In this document: piece after piece, positions 18,202 to 27,602 of the stretch
Position numbering within the stretch: position 1 is the first letter of the stretch
Layout of the letters: each line of letters begins with the position of its first letter
DNA from: Thermodesulfovibrio sp. 3462-1
Lineage (GTDB): Bacteria; Nitrospirota; Thermodesulfovibrionia; Thermodesulfovibrionales; Thermodesulfovibrionaceae
Assembly (NCBI RefSeq): GCF_040451425.1
Contig: NZ_CP144374.1
Coordinates: forward strand, 310,001-374,000
Direction: 5' to 3'
Length of the DNA stretch: 64,000 nucleotides
The notes under the pieces: generated by a model
Told to the model about the DNA's origin: nothing
The model's input: the letters and a program-made list of their open reading frames with translations, nothing else
The model's database searches: none
Translations under genes and position numbers: made by a program

Positions 18202-18835
18202 GTCGCAATCCCTTTTAAATGAGGTCAAGTTTCCTACAAACGGAAGACGGACGATATTCAGTAGGAGAGACGGGGTCGCAATCCCTTTTAAATGAGGTCA
18301 AGTTTCCTACAAAAAGCAGTCCAGCAAGATGGCCTGCAGAAAAGTCGCAATCCCTTTTAAATGAGGTCAAGTTTCCTACAGTTCATAAAAGAGAACTTGT
18401 CCCGTGAGATTGAACGTCGCAATCCCTTTTAAATGAGGTCAAGTTTCCTACCTCTATCCCAGCGGATTAATAGAGGAAAAGATTGAGTGTCGCAATCCCT
18501 TTTAAATGAGGTCAAGTTTCCTACCCCCTCTGGGAGGCAGGCATTCGGATCACCCCCAGGAGGTCGCAATCCCTTTTAAATGAGGTCAAGTTTCCTACAA
18601 GATTTGCTGCCAAAGGTTTTAGGGTTGACAGGGAGACGTCGCAATCCCTTTTAAATGAGGTCAAGTTTCCTACTTAACAAAATTGATTAGGTTCCTCCTC
18701 ATTCATAACATGTCGCAATCCCTTTTAAATGAGGTCAAGTTTCCTACAAAATGGTGAGAAATGGTTATTTTACACGGATGCTCAGTCGCAATCCCTTTTA
18801 AATGAGGTCAAGTTTCCTACAGTCTATACTCCTGC

Positions 18836-18935
18836 AGGAAATCCCTTGAGAAAACCCGGTCGCAATCACGTTGAGCTACAGCCTGTTGTATCTAAAGAGT
18901 TAAAGGAAATCCCTTGAGAAAACCCGGTCGCAATC
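18836..18935. repeat. 32-bp direct repeats flanking a 36-nt insert inside the array
   Basis: Positions 18836-18867 and 18904-18935 are identical over 32 nt. Each copy contains the last 23 nt of one spacer plus the first 9 nt of the CRISPR repeat. Between them lie 36 unrelated nucleotides (18868-18903), a normal spacer size. Removing one copy plus the insert restores a perfect repeat-spacer-repeat unit. Confidence 0.95.
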
Positions 18936-19836
18936 CCTTTTAAATGAGGTCAAGTTTCCTACCCTTGGAGGATGCCTCCAGACCCCTCTATCATACGGAG
19001 TCGCAAACCCTTTTAAATGAGGTCAAGTTTCCTACATTTATAAATGGCAGGTGAGTTTAATCTTTGGTCCCACACGTCGCAATCCCTTTTAAATGAGGTC
19101 AAGTTTCCTACAAGAATTTCAATTTCAAGACAAAAAGAGATTGATGTCGCAATCCCTTTTAAATGAGGTCAAGTTTCCTACGAATATTCCATACCAAAGG
19201 ATAACAGTGCAGATGGGTCGCAATCCCTTTTAAATGAGGTCAAGTTTCCTACAGCATTTCCGACATTTAGGAGCAATTCAGAATGCTATGTCGCAATCCC
19301 TTTTAAATGAGGTCAAGTTTCCTACCTCTATGGAGCCCGAAGACGTCGGGATCCACTTTGTCCTGTCGCAATCCCTTTTAAATGAGGTCAAGTTTCCTAC
19401 AGTTGGAGGAAGGCGTCAGAATTATTGGGGCTTTCCGTGTCGCAATCCCTTTTAAATGAGGTCAAGTTTCCTACACAATATTTTTCTTTGTATTGTACGT
19501 TTTTGCCTAGTCGCAATCCCTTTTAAATGAGGTCAAGTTTCCTACGTGTAAAGATGATTAAAGCTTGTTTTAGAGTAAGAGTCGCAATCCCTTTTAAATG
19601 AGGTCAAGTTTCCTACCCACTCTGCCCGAGTTTTTTAGTGAGTTCTTTAGTGTCGCAATCCCTTTTAAATGAGGTCAAGTTTCCTACGGCACACAGCATC
19701 GTAGAGACATTAGGAATTACATTTTAGTCGCAATCCCTTTTAAATGAGGTCAAGTTTCCTACGTTAAGCAAGAGCCAAAGAATTCAGTTAAACAAATTTG
19801 GTCGCAATCCCTTTTAAATGAGGTCAAGTTTCCTAC

Positions 19837-20000
19837 TTCAATATTTTCAGCTCTTGTTTAAATTTAATCCAGACTTGTCAAAGACCAAAATTTTTTATAA
19901 ATTAAAGCATAAATTGATAAAAAAAGTCAATCCCAGGCAGAAAAATTTACAATTGCTTGCCAAAATTTTTTATTTCAGGATAAAATTAAATATTAAACTT
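19837..20000 (-). promoter_or_regulatory. CRISPR leader with minus-strand promoter
   Basis: AT-rich, non-coding stretch next to the last repeat. On the minus strand TTGACT (19930-19925), 18-bp spacer with a TGC extension and TTTAAT (19906-19901) form a promoter whose start, near 19894, would be about 58 nt before the first repeat. The same stretch carries the divergent rpmE promoter. Confidence 0.65.
19957..19986 (+). promoter_or_regulatory. Promoter of rpmE
   Basis: TTGCCA (19957-19962), 18-bp spacer, TAAAAT (19981-19986), 27 nt before the rpmE ATG, with a GGGAGG ribosome-binding site in the leader. Confidence 0.5.
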
Positions 20001-20013
20001 GAGGGAGGACAAA

Positions 20014-20214
20014 ATGAAAGAGAAAATTCATCCTGAATACAAAGAGGCAAAGGTTATATGTGCCTGCGGTGAAACTTTTATCACCCGTTCAACAAAACCT
20101 TTAATTAAGGTGGATATTTGTTCTAAGTGTCATCCTTTTTACACAGGAAAGCAGAAAATTGTTGACACAGAAGGTAGAGTAGAAAAGTTCATGAAGAAAT
20201 ACAGTAAAAAATAG
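20014..20214 (+). CDS. rpmE: 50S ribosomal protein bL31 (zinc form)
   Basis: Ribosomal protein L31 of 66 aa. Starts MKEKIHPEY; zinc ligands CACGETF and [13 protein letters not shown] identify the Cys-containing form. The ATG at 20014 is preferred over an upstream TTG (19999) because GGGAGG at 20002-20007 sits 6 nt before it. Own promoter upstream and a strong terminator downstream. It is followed by DUF1385, prfA and prmC, a gene order common in bacteria. Confidence 0.97.
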   Translation: MKEKIHPEYKEAKVICACGETFITRSTKPLIKVDICSKCHPFYTGKQKIVDTEGRVEKFMKKYSKK

Positions 20215-20233
20215 CTGTAAAAAGTTTTCTCAG

Positions 20234-20273
20234 GGGGTTAGAATTAAATTTTTATTTTTTCTAACCCCTTTTT
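20234..20273 (+). terminator. Rho-independent terminator after rpmE
   Basis: GGGGTTAGAA (20234-20243) pairs perfectly with its complement at 20259-20268, followed by TTTTT. It lies 20 nt past the rpmE stop. Confidence 0.9.
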
Positions 20274-20312
20274 GTTTGTCCTTGAATCTTAAAATGTAGG
20301 AGAAACTATAAG

Positions 20313-21194
20313 ATGAAAGATACAATAGGTGGACAGGCTGTAATTGAAGGCGTGATGATGAAATCAAAAAAAGCATGGGCTGTGGCTGTAAGAAGTCCAG
20401 AGGGTGAAATTGTCATAAAATCAGAAGAATTTAAAAAACAAAGCATTGTGACAAAAATTCCCGTAATAAGAGGTTTTTTTATTCTTCTTGAAACTTTATG
20501 GCTTGGCATGAAAGCAATTGATTTTAGCAGTAAAGTCGTATTTAAAGAGGAAAAATCAAGCACGGGGAGTTTTGCTTTCTCATTATTTCTGGCATTTTTA
20601 ATTGGAATACTTCTCTTTATTGTTTTACCTTTATATCTAACAAAACTGTCAGCCTATTTTATTGAAATGGTAACTACAAATTCCTTTGTTTTTAATTTGA
20701 TAGATGGTATTTTGAGAGTTTTAATATTCATAGGCTACATTTTTGCAATAGGCATGTGGAGCCAGATGAGAAAAATTTTTGCCTATCACGGTGCTGAACA
20801 CAAAACAATAAATGCCTTTGAAGCAGGTGAAGCTCTAACCCCTGAAAATGTAAAGAAATACTCAAGATTGCATGCAAGATGTGGTACAAGTTTTATTTTT
20901 ATTGTGCTTGTAATAAGCATCATTGTATTTTCAATGATTCCATCTTCATGGAACTTTGTTTTAAAAGCTTTATCAAGAATTATACTTTTACCATTAATTG
21001 CTGGAGTATCCTACGAGATATTAAAAATTTCTGCTAAATGGCGTAATAATTTCGTAGGTAAGATTATTATACTGCCCGGATTGATTTTCCAGAAAATAAC
21101 AACCCATGAGCCAGATAGCTCACAGATAGAGGTTGCTTGTGAAGCTTTAAAAGCTGTTTTAAAATTGAATGCAGGAGGAGGAATAAATGATTGA
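20313..21194 (+). CDS. DUF1385 membrane protein (YqhQ-like)
   Basis: Integral membrane protein of the DUF1385 family. Starts [16 protein letters not shown], the family signature; it has hydrophobic segments at about 88-115, 125-150 and 185-235, and the conserved motif [16 protein letters not shown], followed by ARCGTSF. The 293-aa length is typical. The histidine/glutamate motif suggests metal binding but the biochemical role is not established to my knowledge. Overlaps prfA by 8 nt and belongs to the prfA-prmC operon. Confidence 0.9.
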   Translation: MKDTIGGQAVIEGVMMKSKKAWAVAVRSPEGEIVIKSEEFKKQSIVTKIPVIRGFFILLETLWLGMKAIDFSSKVVFKEEKSSTGSFAFSLFLAFLIGILLFIVLPLYLTKLSAYFIEMVTTNSFVFNLIDGILRVLIFIGYIFAIGMWSQMRKIFAYHGAEHKTINAFEAGEALTPENVKKYSRLHARCGTSFIFIVLVISIIVFSMIPSSWNFVLKALSRIILLPLIAGVSYEILKISAKWRNNFVGKIIILPGLIFQKITTHEPDSSQIEVACEALKAVLKLNAGGGIND

Positions 21195-22248
21195 AAAACT
21201 CACAGAAATTGAAAATAAATATGAAAAGATAACTCAAGCACTTTTAGATCCAAAAGTGCTTTCCAATAAAGAAGAATATATGAAATACTCAAAAGAAAGT
21301 CAGCAACTGGAAGGGATTGTTACAAAATTTAGAGAGTATAAAAAAATTATTCAACAGATGCAGGAAGCTGAAGAAATAATTAAATCAGGGGATTCAGATT
21401 TAAAAGAGCTTGCTGAAGAGGAATTACAAAAACTGAAAAAAATAAAGCCTCAGATTGAACAGGAACTGAAAATTCTGCTTTTACCAAAGGATCCAAGGGA
21501 TGAAAAAAATGTAATTCTTGAAATAAGAGCAGGCACAGGTGGTGAAGAAGCAGCACTTTTTGCAGCAGATTTATTTAGAATGTATGCAAAATATGCTGAA
21601 TCAAAAGGATGGAAAATAGAGATTCTTGACAGTCATCCTACTGGATTGGGAGGTTTTAAGGAAGTAATTGCTTTGATTTCTGGCAAGGGTGCTTTTAGCA
21701 AACTGAAATATGAAAGCGGGGTTCACAGAGTTCAAAGGATTCCTGTTACAGAAGCATCTGGTAGAATTCATACATCTACTGCAACAGTAGCTGTGCTTCC
21801 TGAAGCAGAAGAAGTTGATATAAAAATTGATGAGAAGGATTTAAGAATAGATACCTTTTGTTCTTCAGGTCCAGGAGGACAATCTGTAAATACAGCCTAT
21901 TCAGCAGTAAGAATTGTTCACTTGCCAACAGGAATAGTTGTTCAATGCCAGGACGAAAGGTCTCAGATTAAAAACAGAGAAAAAGCTATGAAGGTTTTGA
22001 GAGCTCGTCTGCTTGAAATGGAAAGGCAGAAAAAAGAAGCAGAAAGAGCAGCTGAAAGAAAAGAGCAGGTTGGCACAGGGGAAAGAAGTGAAAGAATAAG
22101 AACTTATAACTTCCCTCAAAATAGAGTTACTGATCATAGAATAGGACTTACTCTTTACAAACTTGAGCAGGTTTTAAATGGAGAGATTGATGAAATAATT
22201 GATGCCCTGATTGCCTACTATCAGGCTGAGAAACTTAAAGAGATGTGA
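21187..22248 (+). CDS. prfA: Peptide chain release factor 1
   Basis: Terminates translation at UAA and UAG. The stop-codon recognition region contains the [20 protein letters not shown] segment (with the PxT-type element P-V-T), and the peptidyl-hydrolysis motif GGQ lies in [17 protein letters not shown]. The 353-aa length fits RF1. The ATG has GGAGGAA just upstream. The 3' end overlaps prmC, whose product methylates this GGQ glutamine. Confidence 0.97.
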   Translation: MIEKLTEIENKYEKITQALLDPKVLSNKEEYMKYSKESQQLEGIVTKFREYKKIIQQMQEAEEIIKSGDSDLKELAEEELQKLKKIKPQIEQELKILLLPKDPRDEKNVILEIRAGTGGEEAALFAADLFRMYAKYAESKGWKIEILDSHPTGLGGFKEVIALISGKGAFSKLKYESGVHRVQRIPVTEASGRIHTSTATVAVLPEAEEVDIKIDEKDLRIDTFCSSGPGGQSVNTAYSAVRIVHLPTGIVVQCQDERSQIKNREKAMKVLRARLLEMERQKKEAERAAERKEQVGTGERSERIRTYNFPQNRVTDHRIGLTLYKLEQVLNGEIDEIIDALIAYYQAEKLKEM

Positions 22249-23096
22249 AGGCTCTTGAAAAAATAAAACAGCTTGTTGGCAAATTTTCTATTGATCCGAA
22301 AGAAGCACAGCAAATTGTCTGTCATGTTTTAAAAATTGAAAAGGTTCAACTTTATACCAGAAATCCTGAAATAACTTCTGATGAAGAGCAAACTATGAAT
22401 TTTTTTGTTGAAAGAAGGCTAAAAAGAGAACCCCTCCAGTATATTCTTGGAGAATGCTTTTTTTACAACCTTAAAATAAAGGTAGGACCGGGAGTATTAA
22501 TTCCAAGGCAGGAAACTGAAATTCTGGTAGATGAAGTGTTGAAGAGTAAAAATTTAATTGCACATACAGGACAGAGAATACTTGATTTATGCACAGGCTC
22601 AGGATGTATTGCTTTAGCAATAGGTAAAAATATTCCTGAATTCCAGATTTTTGGCATTGATATTTCAGAAAAAGCAATAAAATACGCAGCAGAAAATAAG
22701 GTATTGAACAATGTAAAAAATGTTTTTTTTCTTGTTGGAGATTTATTTAATCCCTTTAAAGAAAAAATTTTTTCCTGTATTACAGCAAATCCCCCTTATG
22801 TAAAAACAGGACAAATACATGAATTACAGCCTGAGATTAAAAACTATGAACCTCTGGAAGCATTAAATGGAGGGATAGATGGACTCATTTTTTATAGAAA
22901 AATTCTTGATGGCGCTAAAAAATATCTTTTAAAGAATGGATTGATTTTTTTAGAGATAGGAGCAGGACAGGCAGATGAAATCTGTGCTTATGCATTGATG
23001 AGAGGTTTTGAGGTAAGCAATGTAGTAAAAGATCTTGCAGGAATTCAAAGAGTTATGATATTAAAAAACAGTAAGGCAGATGAAACTCAAATTTAG
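22245..23096 (+). CDS. prmC: Release factor glutamine methyltransferase
   Basis: SAM-dependent N5-methyltransferase that modifies the GGQ glutamine of RF1/RF2. SAM motif [14 protein letters not shown] and the catalytic NPPY in [20 protein letters not shown] precedes motif I as in the family. The 283-aa length is normal. The start is GTG 22245, overlapping prfA by 4 nt. The 3' end overlaps the C39-like gene by 17 nt. Confidence 0.97.
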   Translation: MKALEKIKQLVGKFSIDPKEAQQIVCHVLKIEKVQLYTRNPEITSDEEQTMNFFVERRLKREPLQYILGECFFYNLKIKVGPGVLIPRQETEILVDEVLKSKNLIAHTGQRILDLCTGSGCIALAIGKNIPEFQIFGIDISEKAIKYAAENKVLNNVKNVFFLVGDLFNPFKEKIFSCITANPPYVKTGQIHELQPEIKNYEPLEALNGGIDGLIFYRKILDGAKKYLLKNGLIFLEIGAGQADEICAYALMRGFEVSNVVKDLAGIQRVMILKNSKADETQI

Positions 23097-23586
23097 AAAT
23101 ATTTTTCTTTTTTTAATGTTGCTAACATCTTTTGCCTCTGCCGAAGAGTATATTATACAATCTGTTCCTTTTTTTCCTTCAGAGGATTTTCAATGCGGTC
23201 CTGCATCCTTAGCAATGGTTTTAAATTTTTGGGGAGTAAAAATCACTCCAGAGGAAATTGCAAGGGAAATTTACAGTAAAGATGCTCGTGGAACAGCTGA
23301 TTTTGACATGATTATGTTTACAGAAAAAAAGGGATTCAAGGCGTTACAATACAGAGGAAACATTGAAGATATAAAAGAAAAGATAAAAGCTCAGAAACCG
23401 TTGATAGTCATGACAGATGAAGGATTTTGGTTTTATAAGAAATATCATTACATGGTAGTTGTCGGATTTGATGAATCTACTGTTATAGTAAATTCAGGAG
23501 CTGAAAAGCATAAACGAATTGATACTGAAGTTTTTATAAAAAAATGGGGAAAAACAGGATTTTGGACACTTTTAATAGAGAGATAG
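23080..23586 (+). CDS. Secreted C39-like papain-fold peptidase
   Basis: A signal peptide (about 1-21, ending SFASA) precedes a single C39-like domain. The catalytic Cys39 is in FQCGPASLAMVLNFWG, and His lies in KYHYMVVVGFD; the third position is Asn (VNSG) rather than the usual Asp. At 168 aa it lacks the TPR half found in many exported C39-like proteins. It is coupled to prmC, an unexpected neighbour, and is 9 nt before glgC. Secretion to the periplasm is inferred; the substrate is unknown. Confidence 0.82.
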   Translation: MKLKFRNIFLFLMLLTSFASAEEYIIQSVPFFPSEDFQCGPASLAMVLNFWGVKITPEEIAREIYSKDARGTADFDMIMFTEKKGFKALQYRGNIEDIKEKIKAQKPLIVMTDEGFWFYKKYHYMVVVGFDESTVIVNSGAEKHKRIDTEVFIKKWGKTGFWTLLIER

Positions 23587-23595
23587 GGAGGGAGG

Positions 23596-24831
23596 ATGGC
23601 AAAAGTTTTAGCAATTATTCTTGCAGGAGGCAAGGGTGAAAGACTTTTTCCCTTAACTTCTTTCAGGTCAAAACCTTCAGTGCCCTTTGGAGCAAGATAC
23701 AGAATTGTTGATTTTGTCTTAAGCAATCTTGTTAATTCCCAAATTTACTCCATCTATCTTCTTGTTCAGTATAAATCCCAATCACTTATTGAGCATATTA
23801 GACAGAACTGGTTTTTTTCATCAGTTGGCAGAGATCACTTTGTAACAGTTGTTCCACCTCAGATGAGAATGGGGCCTGAATGGTTTCAGGGAACAGCTGA
23901 TGCAGTTTTTCAAAACATTGGATTAATTAAAGAGCACAAGCCTGATATTGTTTTAATTTTTGGTGCTGATCACATTTACAGAATGGATATAAGACAGATG
24001 ATAAAATTTCATATTGAAAATGATGCTGAGGTTACTGTAGCTGCAAGGCCTATTCCAATAAAACAGGCTTCAGCATTTGGAGTAATTGTGGCAAATTCAA
24101 ACCAGAAAATCACAGGATTTCAAGAAAAACCGAAGCAACCACAGCCCATGCCTGATAACCCTCAGATGGCTTATGTTTCAATGGGTAATTATATTTTTAA
24201 CAGTGATATTTTGGTTGATGCTTTAGTGAGAGCTGAAAAGAAAAAACAGCACGATTTTGGTGCTCATGTTATTCCCGAGCTTGTTGAAAGAGGGGCAAGA
24301 GTTTATGCATATGATTTTGATAAGAATGAAATCCCTGGCATTAAACCATATGAAGAGCGAGGTTATTGGAGGGATGTAGGAACAATTAGTACTTATTTCG
24401 ATGCTCATATGGATATGCTTGGAGAAAAACCTGTTTTTGAAATTTACAATAAGATGTGGCCTATTTATCCTTCAAGATATGAAGGGCCACCTGTAAAAAT
24501 TCTTGATGGACAAATAAGAAATAGCGTTATCGCTGATGGAGCATTAATTTATGGCGGTAAGATAGAAAATTCTTTCATAAGAAGCGGATGCATAATAGAG
24601 GAAGGAGCTCAGGTAAAAGATTCTTTAATTATGGATGATGTTGTTGTAAAAAGAAATAGTAGGCTTTACAGGGTTATAGTAGATAAAAAGAATGTGGTTT
24701 ATGAAGGAGAAGAAATTGGATTTTCACGTGAAAAGGATCGTTTCCGCTGTCATATAGATTCTTCAGGAATCTGTATTATTCCAAGAGCAGCAAGATACAA
24801 TGATTGGATTAAAGAAATCAGCCGTATTTAG
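23596..24831 (+). CDS. glgC: Glucose-1-phosphate adenylyltransferase
   Basis: Makes ADP-glucose for glycogen synthesis. N-terminal ILAGGKGERLFPLTSFRSKPSVPFG is the nucleotide-binding signature; FQGTADAVFQN, LIFGADHIYRMD, GFQEKPK with the substrate Lys, and YWRDVGTISTYFDAHMD follow; the C-terminal left-handed beta-helix carries NSVIADGALIYGG-type hexad repeats. The 411-aa length is normal. A GGGAGGAGG-like site precedes the ATG. The 3' end overlaps the next kinase gene by 32 nt. Confidence 0.96.
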   Translation: MAKVLAIILAGGKGERLFPLTSFRSKPSVPFGARYRIVDFVLSNLVNSQIYSIYLLVQYKSQSLIEHIRQNWFFSSVGRDHFVTVVPPQMRMGPEWFQGTADAVFQNIGLIKEHKPDIVLIFGADHIYRMDIRQMIKFHIENDAEVTVAARPIPIKQASAFGVIVANSNQKITGFQEKPKQPQPMPDNPQMAYVSMGNYIFNSDILVDALVRAEKKKQHDFGAHVIPELVERGARVYAYDFDKNEIPGIKPYEERGYWRDVGTISTYFDAHMDMLGEKPVFEIYNKMWPIYPSRYEGPPVKILDGQIRNSVIADGALIYGGKIENSFIRSGCIIEEGAQVKDSLIMDDVVVKRNSRLYRVIVDKKNVVYEGEEIGFSREKDRFRCHIDSSGICIIPRAARYNDWIKEISRI

Positions 24832-26968
24832 AATAATTTTTATTTTTTTATTTGTTTTTTGCTTATCAGCTCACGCTCAGGATAAAAAAAAGATTTTGCT
24901 TCTTAACTCCTATCATCAGGGATTGAGCTGGACAGACAATATAATGATAGGAATTAAAGAATCATTAAAGCCATTAGAAAACAGTATTGATTACTATGTT
25001 GAATATATGGATACTAAACGTTTTTATGGAGAAAAATACTTCAACAAAATTTTTGATCTTCTAAAACAAAAATACCATGGGATTAAGTTTGATTTGATAA
25101 TTGTGTCGGATAATGACGCTCTTTTATTCACTATGAAACATTATAACGAACTGTTTTACGGGGTGCCTGTGGTTTTCTGCGGAATCAATAATTTTAAAGA
25201 TAGCCTGATAGAAAAATATAGAAAATGGTTTACAGGAGTTGCCGAGGAAACAGATGTTGAAGGAACAATTGATATAGCACTTAAGCTTCATCCAGATACA
25301 AAAAGAGTTTATATTATTAATGACATCACAACAACCGGATTAGCGATGAAAAGAACACTTTTTGAGATATTTCCAAAATTCGCAGATAAAGTAAAATTCA
25401 TTATTCTTGAGAATCCGGATATGAAAGAACTTCAGAAAAAAGTTGAGACAATTCCACCAAAAAGTATCATCCTTCTTTTGCTCGTAAACAGAGACAGAAC
25501 AGGCAATTTCTTTGCTTATGAAGAAAGCCTTGATTTGCTTTATCCTCATACCAATTCTCCCATATACAGTGTATGGGATTTTTATCTTGGCAGAGGAATT
25601 GTAGGTGGTAAATTGACAAGCGCATTTTTGCAGGGCAAAAAAGCAGGGGAGCTGGCTATGCAAATTTTACAAGGTAAAAGCCCTTCTGAAATTCCAGTTA
25701 TTAAAGAAAGTCCAAATGAATTTATGTTTGACTATAATGAACTTAAAAGATTTCATGTCTCTTTAAATAAGCTTCCAAAAGAAAGCAGAGTCATAAATTT
25801 GCCTGAAAGCTTCTGGGTAAAATACCGAAAAACATTGATAAGTATTACCTTAATTTTTATTGGATTGTCCCTCGTAATAGTTGTCCTTTCAATAAACATC
25901 TCAAAGAGGAAAAAAGTTGAAAAAGAGTTAAGACTCTCAGAGGAAAAATACAGAGATCTTTACGATAATGCACCAGATATGTATCACTCAGTTGATAAAA
26001 ATGGAATTATTATTGAATGCAATGAAACAGAGGCAAAAATGCTGGGATACAGAAAAGAAGAGATAATTGGTAAACCTATAACATACTTTATGACAGAAGA
26101 ATCAAGAAAAGCACAGGAAGAGTTTTTCCCTAACATAGGAAAATACAGTTTTATTCAAGTTGAAAGAGACTTTGTCCGAAAAGATGGCTCAGTTTTCACT
26201 GCTGCTTTAAATGTTTATGTAGAGGTGGATGAAAAGGGAAATTTTGTTAAAACAAAAACAATAGGAAGAGATATTACATACAGAAAGAAAATTGAGGAAG
26301 AACTCAGGAAATCAAAAGAAGCTCTAAGAAAACTTTCCGTATATTTGCAGAATGTAAGAGAAAAGGAAAGGAAGGAAATTGCCAGAGAAATTCATGATGA
26401 AATGGGACAGTCTCTCACTGCGTTAAAACTTTCTTTGTCATGGATTAGAAAAAGGATCGAAGATGAATTTTTACAGGAAAAATTTGATGAAACATTAAGC
26501 ATAGTAAATGCCTTGATAAAACAGGTTCAGAATATATCAAACAGACTCCGTCCTTCTTTAATTGACCATTTAACCCTGGAAGATGCTATAATGTGGCAGG
26601 TCAAGGAATTTGAGAGAAATACTTCAATACGGTGCAGCGTTGAGATTTCAGAAGACAGCGTGAAATTAGCAAGAAACATATCTTTAAATATTTTCAGAAT
26701 ATTCCAGGAAGCACTTACAAATGTGGCAAGACATGCTAATGCAACCCTGGTTAATATTAAAATGTTTCGATCAAATGGCAGTGTTTTGTTAATTATTAAA
26801 GACAATGGTATGGGGATACCAGAAGAGAAAATTAAGAGTCCTGAATCATTCGGTTTAATGGCAATGAGAGAAAGGGCTTATTCTATAAATGCAACCTTTG
26901 ACATACGAAGAATCCCGGAAGGAGGAACTGAAGTAATTCTCTCAGTTCCTTTAAGAGAAAATGAATAA
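24800..26968 (+). CDS. Sensor kinase with ABC-substrate-binding-type sensor, PAS and HisKA_3 domains
   Basis: A 722-aa membrane kinase. Signal/anchor helix (about 10-28); a periplasmic region (30-340) starting KKILLLNSYHQGLSWTDNI, as in ABC_sub_bind-type sensors, with FDLIIVSDNDAL and VYIINDITTTG; a membrane helix (about 350-370); a PAS domain (about 385-500) with NAPDMYHSVDKNG; a HisKA_3 region with REIHDEMGQSLTALKL (phospho-His) and a HATPase with ALTNVARHA and DNGMGIPEE. It is a NarX/DegS-like kinase whose partner is the overlapping downstream regulator. The first ATG lies within glgC; the signal helix supports a start near it. Confidence 0.9.
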   Translation: MIGLKKSAVFRIIFIFLFVFCLSAHAQDKKKILLLNSYHQGLSWTDNIMIGIKESLKPLENSIDYYVEYMDTKRFYGEKYFNKIFDLLKQKYHGIKFDLIIVSDNDALLFTMKHYNELFYGVPVVFCGINNFKDSLIEKYRKWFTGVAEETDVEGTIDIALKLHPDTKRVYIINDITTTGLAMKRTLFEIFPKFADKVKFIILENPDMKELQKKVETIPPKSIILLLLVNRDRTGNFFAYEESLDLLYPHTNSPIYSVWDFYLGRGIVGGKLTSAFLQGKKAGELAMQILQGKSPSEIPVIKESPNEFMFDYNELKRFHVSLNKLPKESRVINLPESFWVKYRKTLISITLIFIGLSLVIVVLSINISKRKKVEKELRLSEEKYRDLYDNAPDMYHSVDKNGIIIECNETEAKMLGYRKEEIIGKPITYFMTEESRKAQEEFFPNIGKYSFIQVERDFVRKDGSVFTAALNVYVEVDEKGNFVKTKTIGRDITYRKKIEEELRKSKEALRKLSVYLQNVREKERKEIAREIHDEMGQSLTALKLSLSWIRKRIEDEFLQEKFDETLSIVNALIKQVQNISNRLRPSLIDHLTLEDAIMWQVKEFERNTSIRCSVEISEDSVKLARNISLNIFRIFQEALTNVARHANATLVNIKMFRSNGSVLLIIKDNGMGIPEEKIKSPESFGLMAMRERAYSINATFDIRRIPEGGTEVILSVPLRENE

Positions 26969-27602
26969 AAAACTGAAAGTTTTAATCGTTGATGACCATA
27001 CTCTCTTTAGAAAAGGATTAAAGGAAATTCTTCTTGATAATCCTTATATTACAGAATGCAAAGAAGCTAAAACTGGTTACGAAGCCATTGATATTCTTTC
27101 AAAAGAAAATTTTGATATAGTATTTCTTGATATAGCAATGCCTGATATGGATGGGATAGAAACCCTAAAAAAAATTAAAAATGAGCATCCTGAAACAAAA
27201 ATACTTATGCTCAGCATGTATCCTGAAGAGCAGTATGCTATAAGATCGTTAAAATATGGAGCTTCAGGTTATCTCAATAAATCTGCAGAACCAGATGAAC
27301 TTTTAAATGCAGTTAATAAAATAATAAAAGGCGGTAAATACATTCCACAGGCTTTTTCAGAAAAACTGATTCATTACATTGATAAATCCTGGGAGATTCC
27401 ACCTCATGAAAAGTTATCAGAAAGGGAATTTCAGGTTTTTCTTATGATAGCAAAAGGCAAAAGTCTCATTGAGATTGCCAGAGAACTTTCCATAAGCATT
27501 AAAACTGTAAGCACCTATAGAGCAAGAATTCTTGAAAAACTTGGATGCGAAAACAATGCTGAAATTATAAATTACGCTATCAAGAATGGTCTGATAGCTT
27601 AG
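26961..27602 (+). CDS. NarL/FixJ-family response regulator
   Basis: Receiver domain with the acidic pair D11-D12 and the phospho-acceptor Asp in VFLDIAMPDMDG, conserved Lys in GYLNKSAEPDEL, and a C-terminal LuxR-type helix-turn-helix (SEREFQVFLMIAKGKSLIEIARELSISIKTVSTYRARILEKLG). The 213-aa length is normal. It overlaps the kinase gene by 8 nt, so the pair is cognate. The 3' end overlaps the convergent MFS gene by 23 bp. Confidence 0.95.
   Translation: MNKKLKVLIVDDHTLFRKGLKEILLDNPYITECKEAKTGYEAIDILSKENFDIVFLDIAMPDMDGIETLKKIKNEHPETKILMLSMYPEEQYAIRSLKYGASGYLNKSAEPDELLNAVNKIIKGGKYIPQAFSEKLIHYIDKSWEIPPHEKLSEREFQVFLMIAKGKSLIEIARELSISIKTVSTYRARILEKLGCENNAEIINYAIKNGLIA

Larger units (their letters stand above)
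17469..19836 (-). CRISPR. CRISPR array, 32 repeats of 36 bp, no cas genes in window
   Basis: Thirty-two copies of a 36-bp repeat starting GTCGCAATCCC and ending GTTTCCTAC on the plus strand, at 17469, 17544, 17620, 17694 and so on to 19801. Spacers are 33-40 nt. All repeats are identical except the one at 19000, with one change (AATCCC to AAACCC); in addition a 9-nt repeat remnant lies at 18859-18867. Read on the minus strand the repeat ends GGGATTGCGAC, matching the known ATTGCGAC 5' handle of type III crRNAs in Thermus, so crRNAs are probably transcribed leftward from the AT-rich leader at 19837-20000. The left end abuts ispG. Many spacers look richer in GC than the host genes. Short open frames beginning MRSSFLQ within the array are artefacts of the repeat. 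Confidence 0.99.

Noticed and set aside
18219..20036. Short open frames of 60-73 codons beginning MRSSFLQ or MRSSFLL inside and just after the CRISPR array
   Set aside because: They arise because the repeat is free of stops in that frame; each starts inside a repeat and has no ribosome-binding site.
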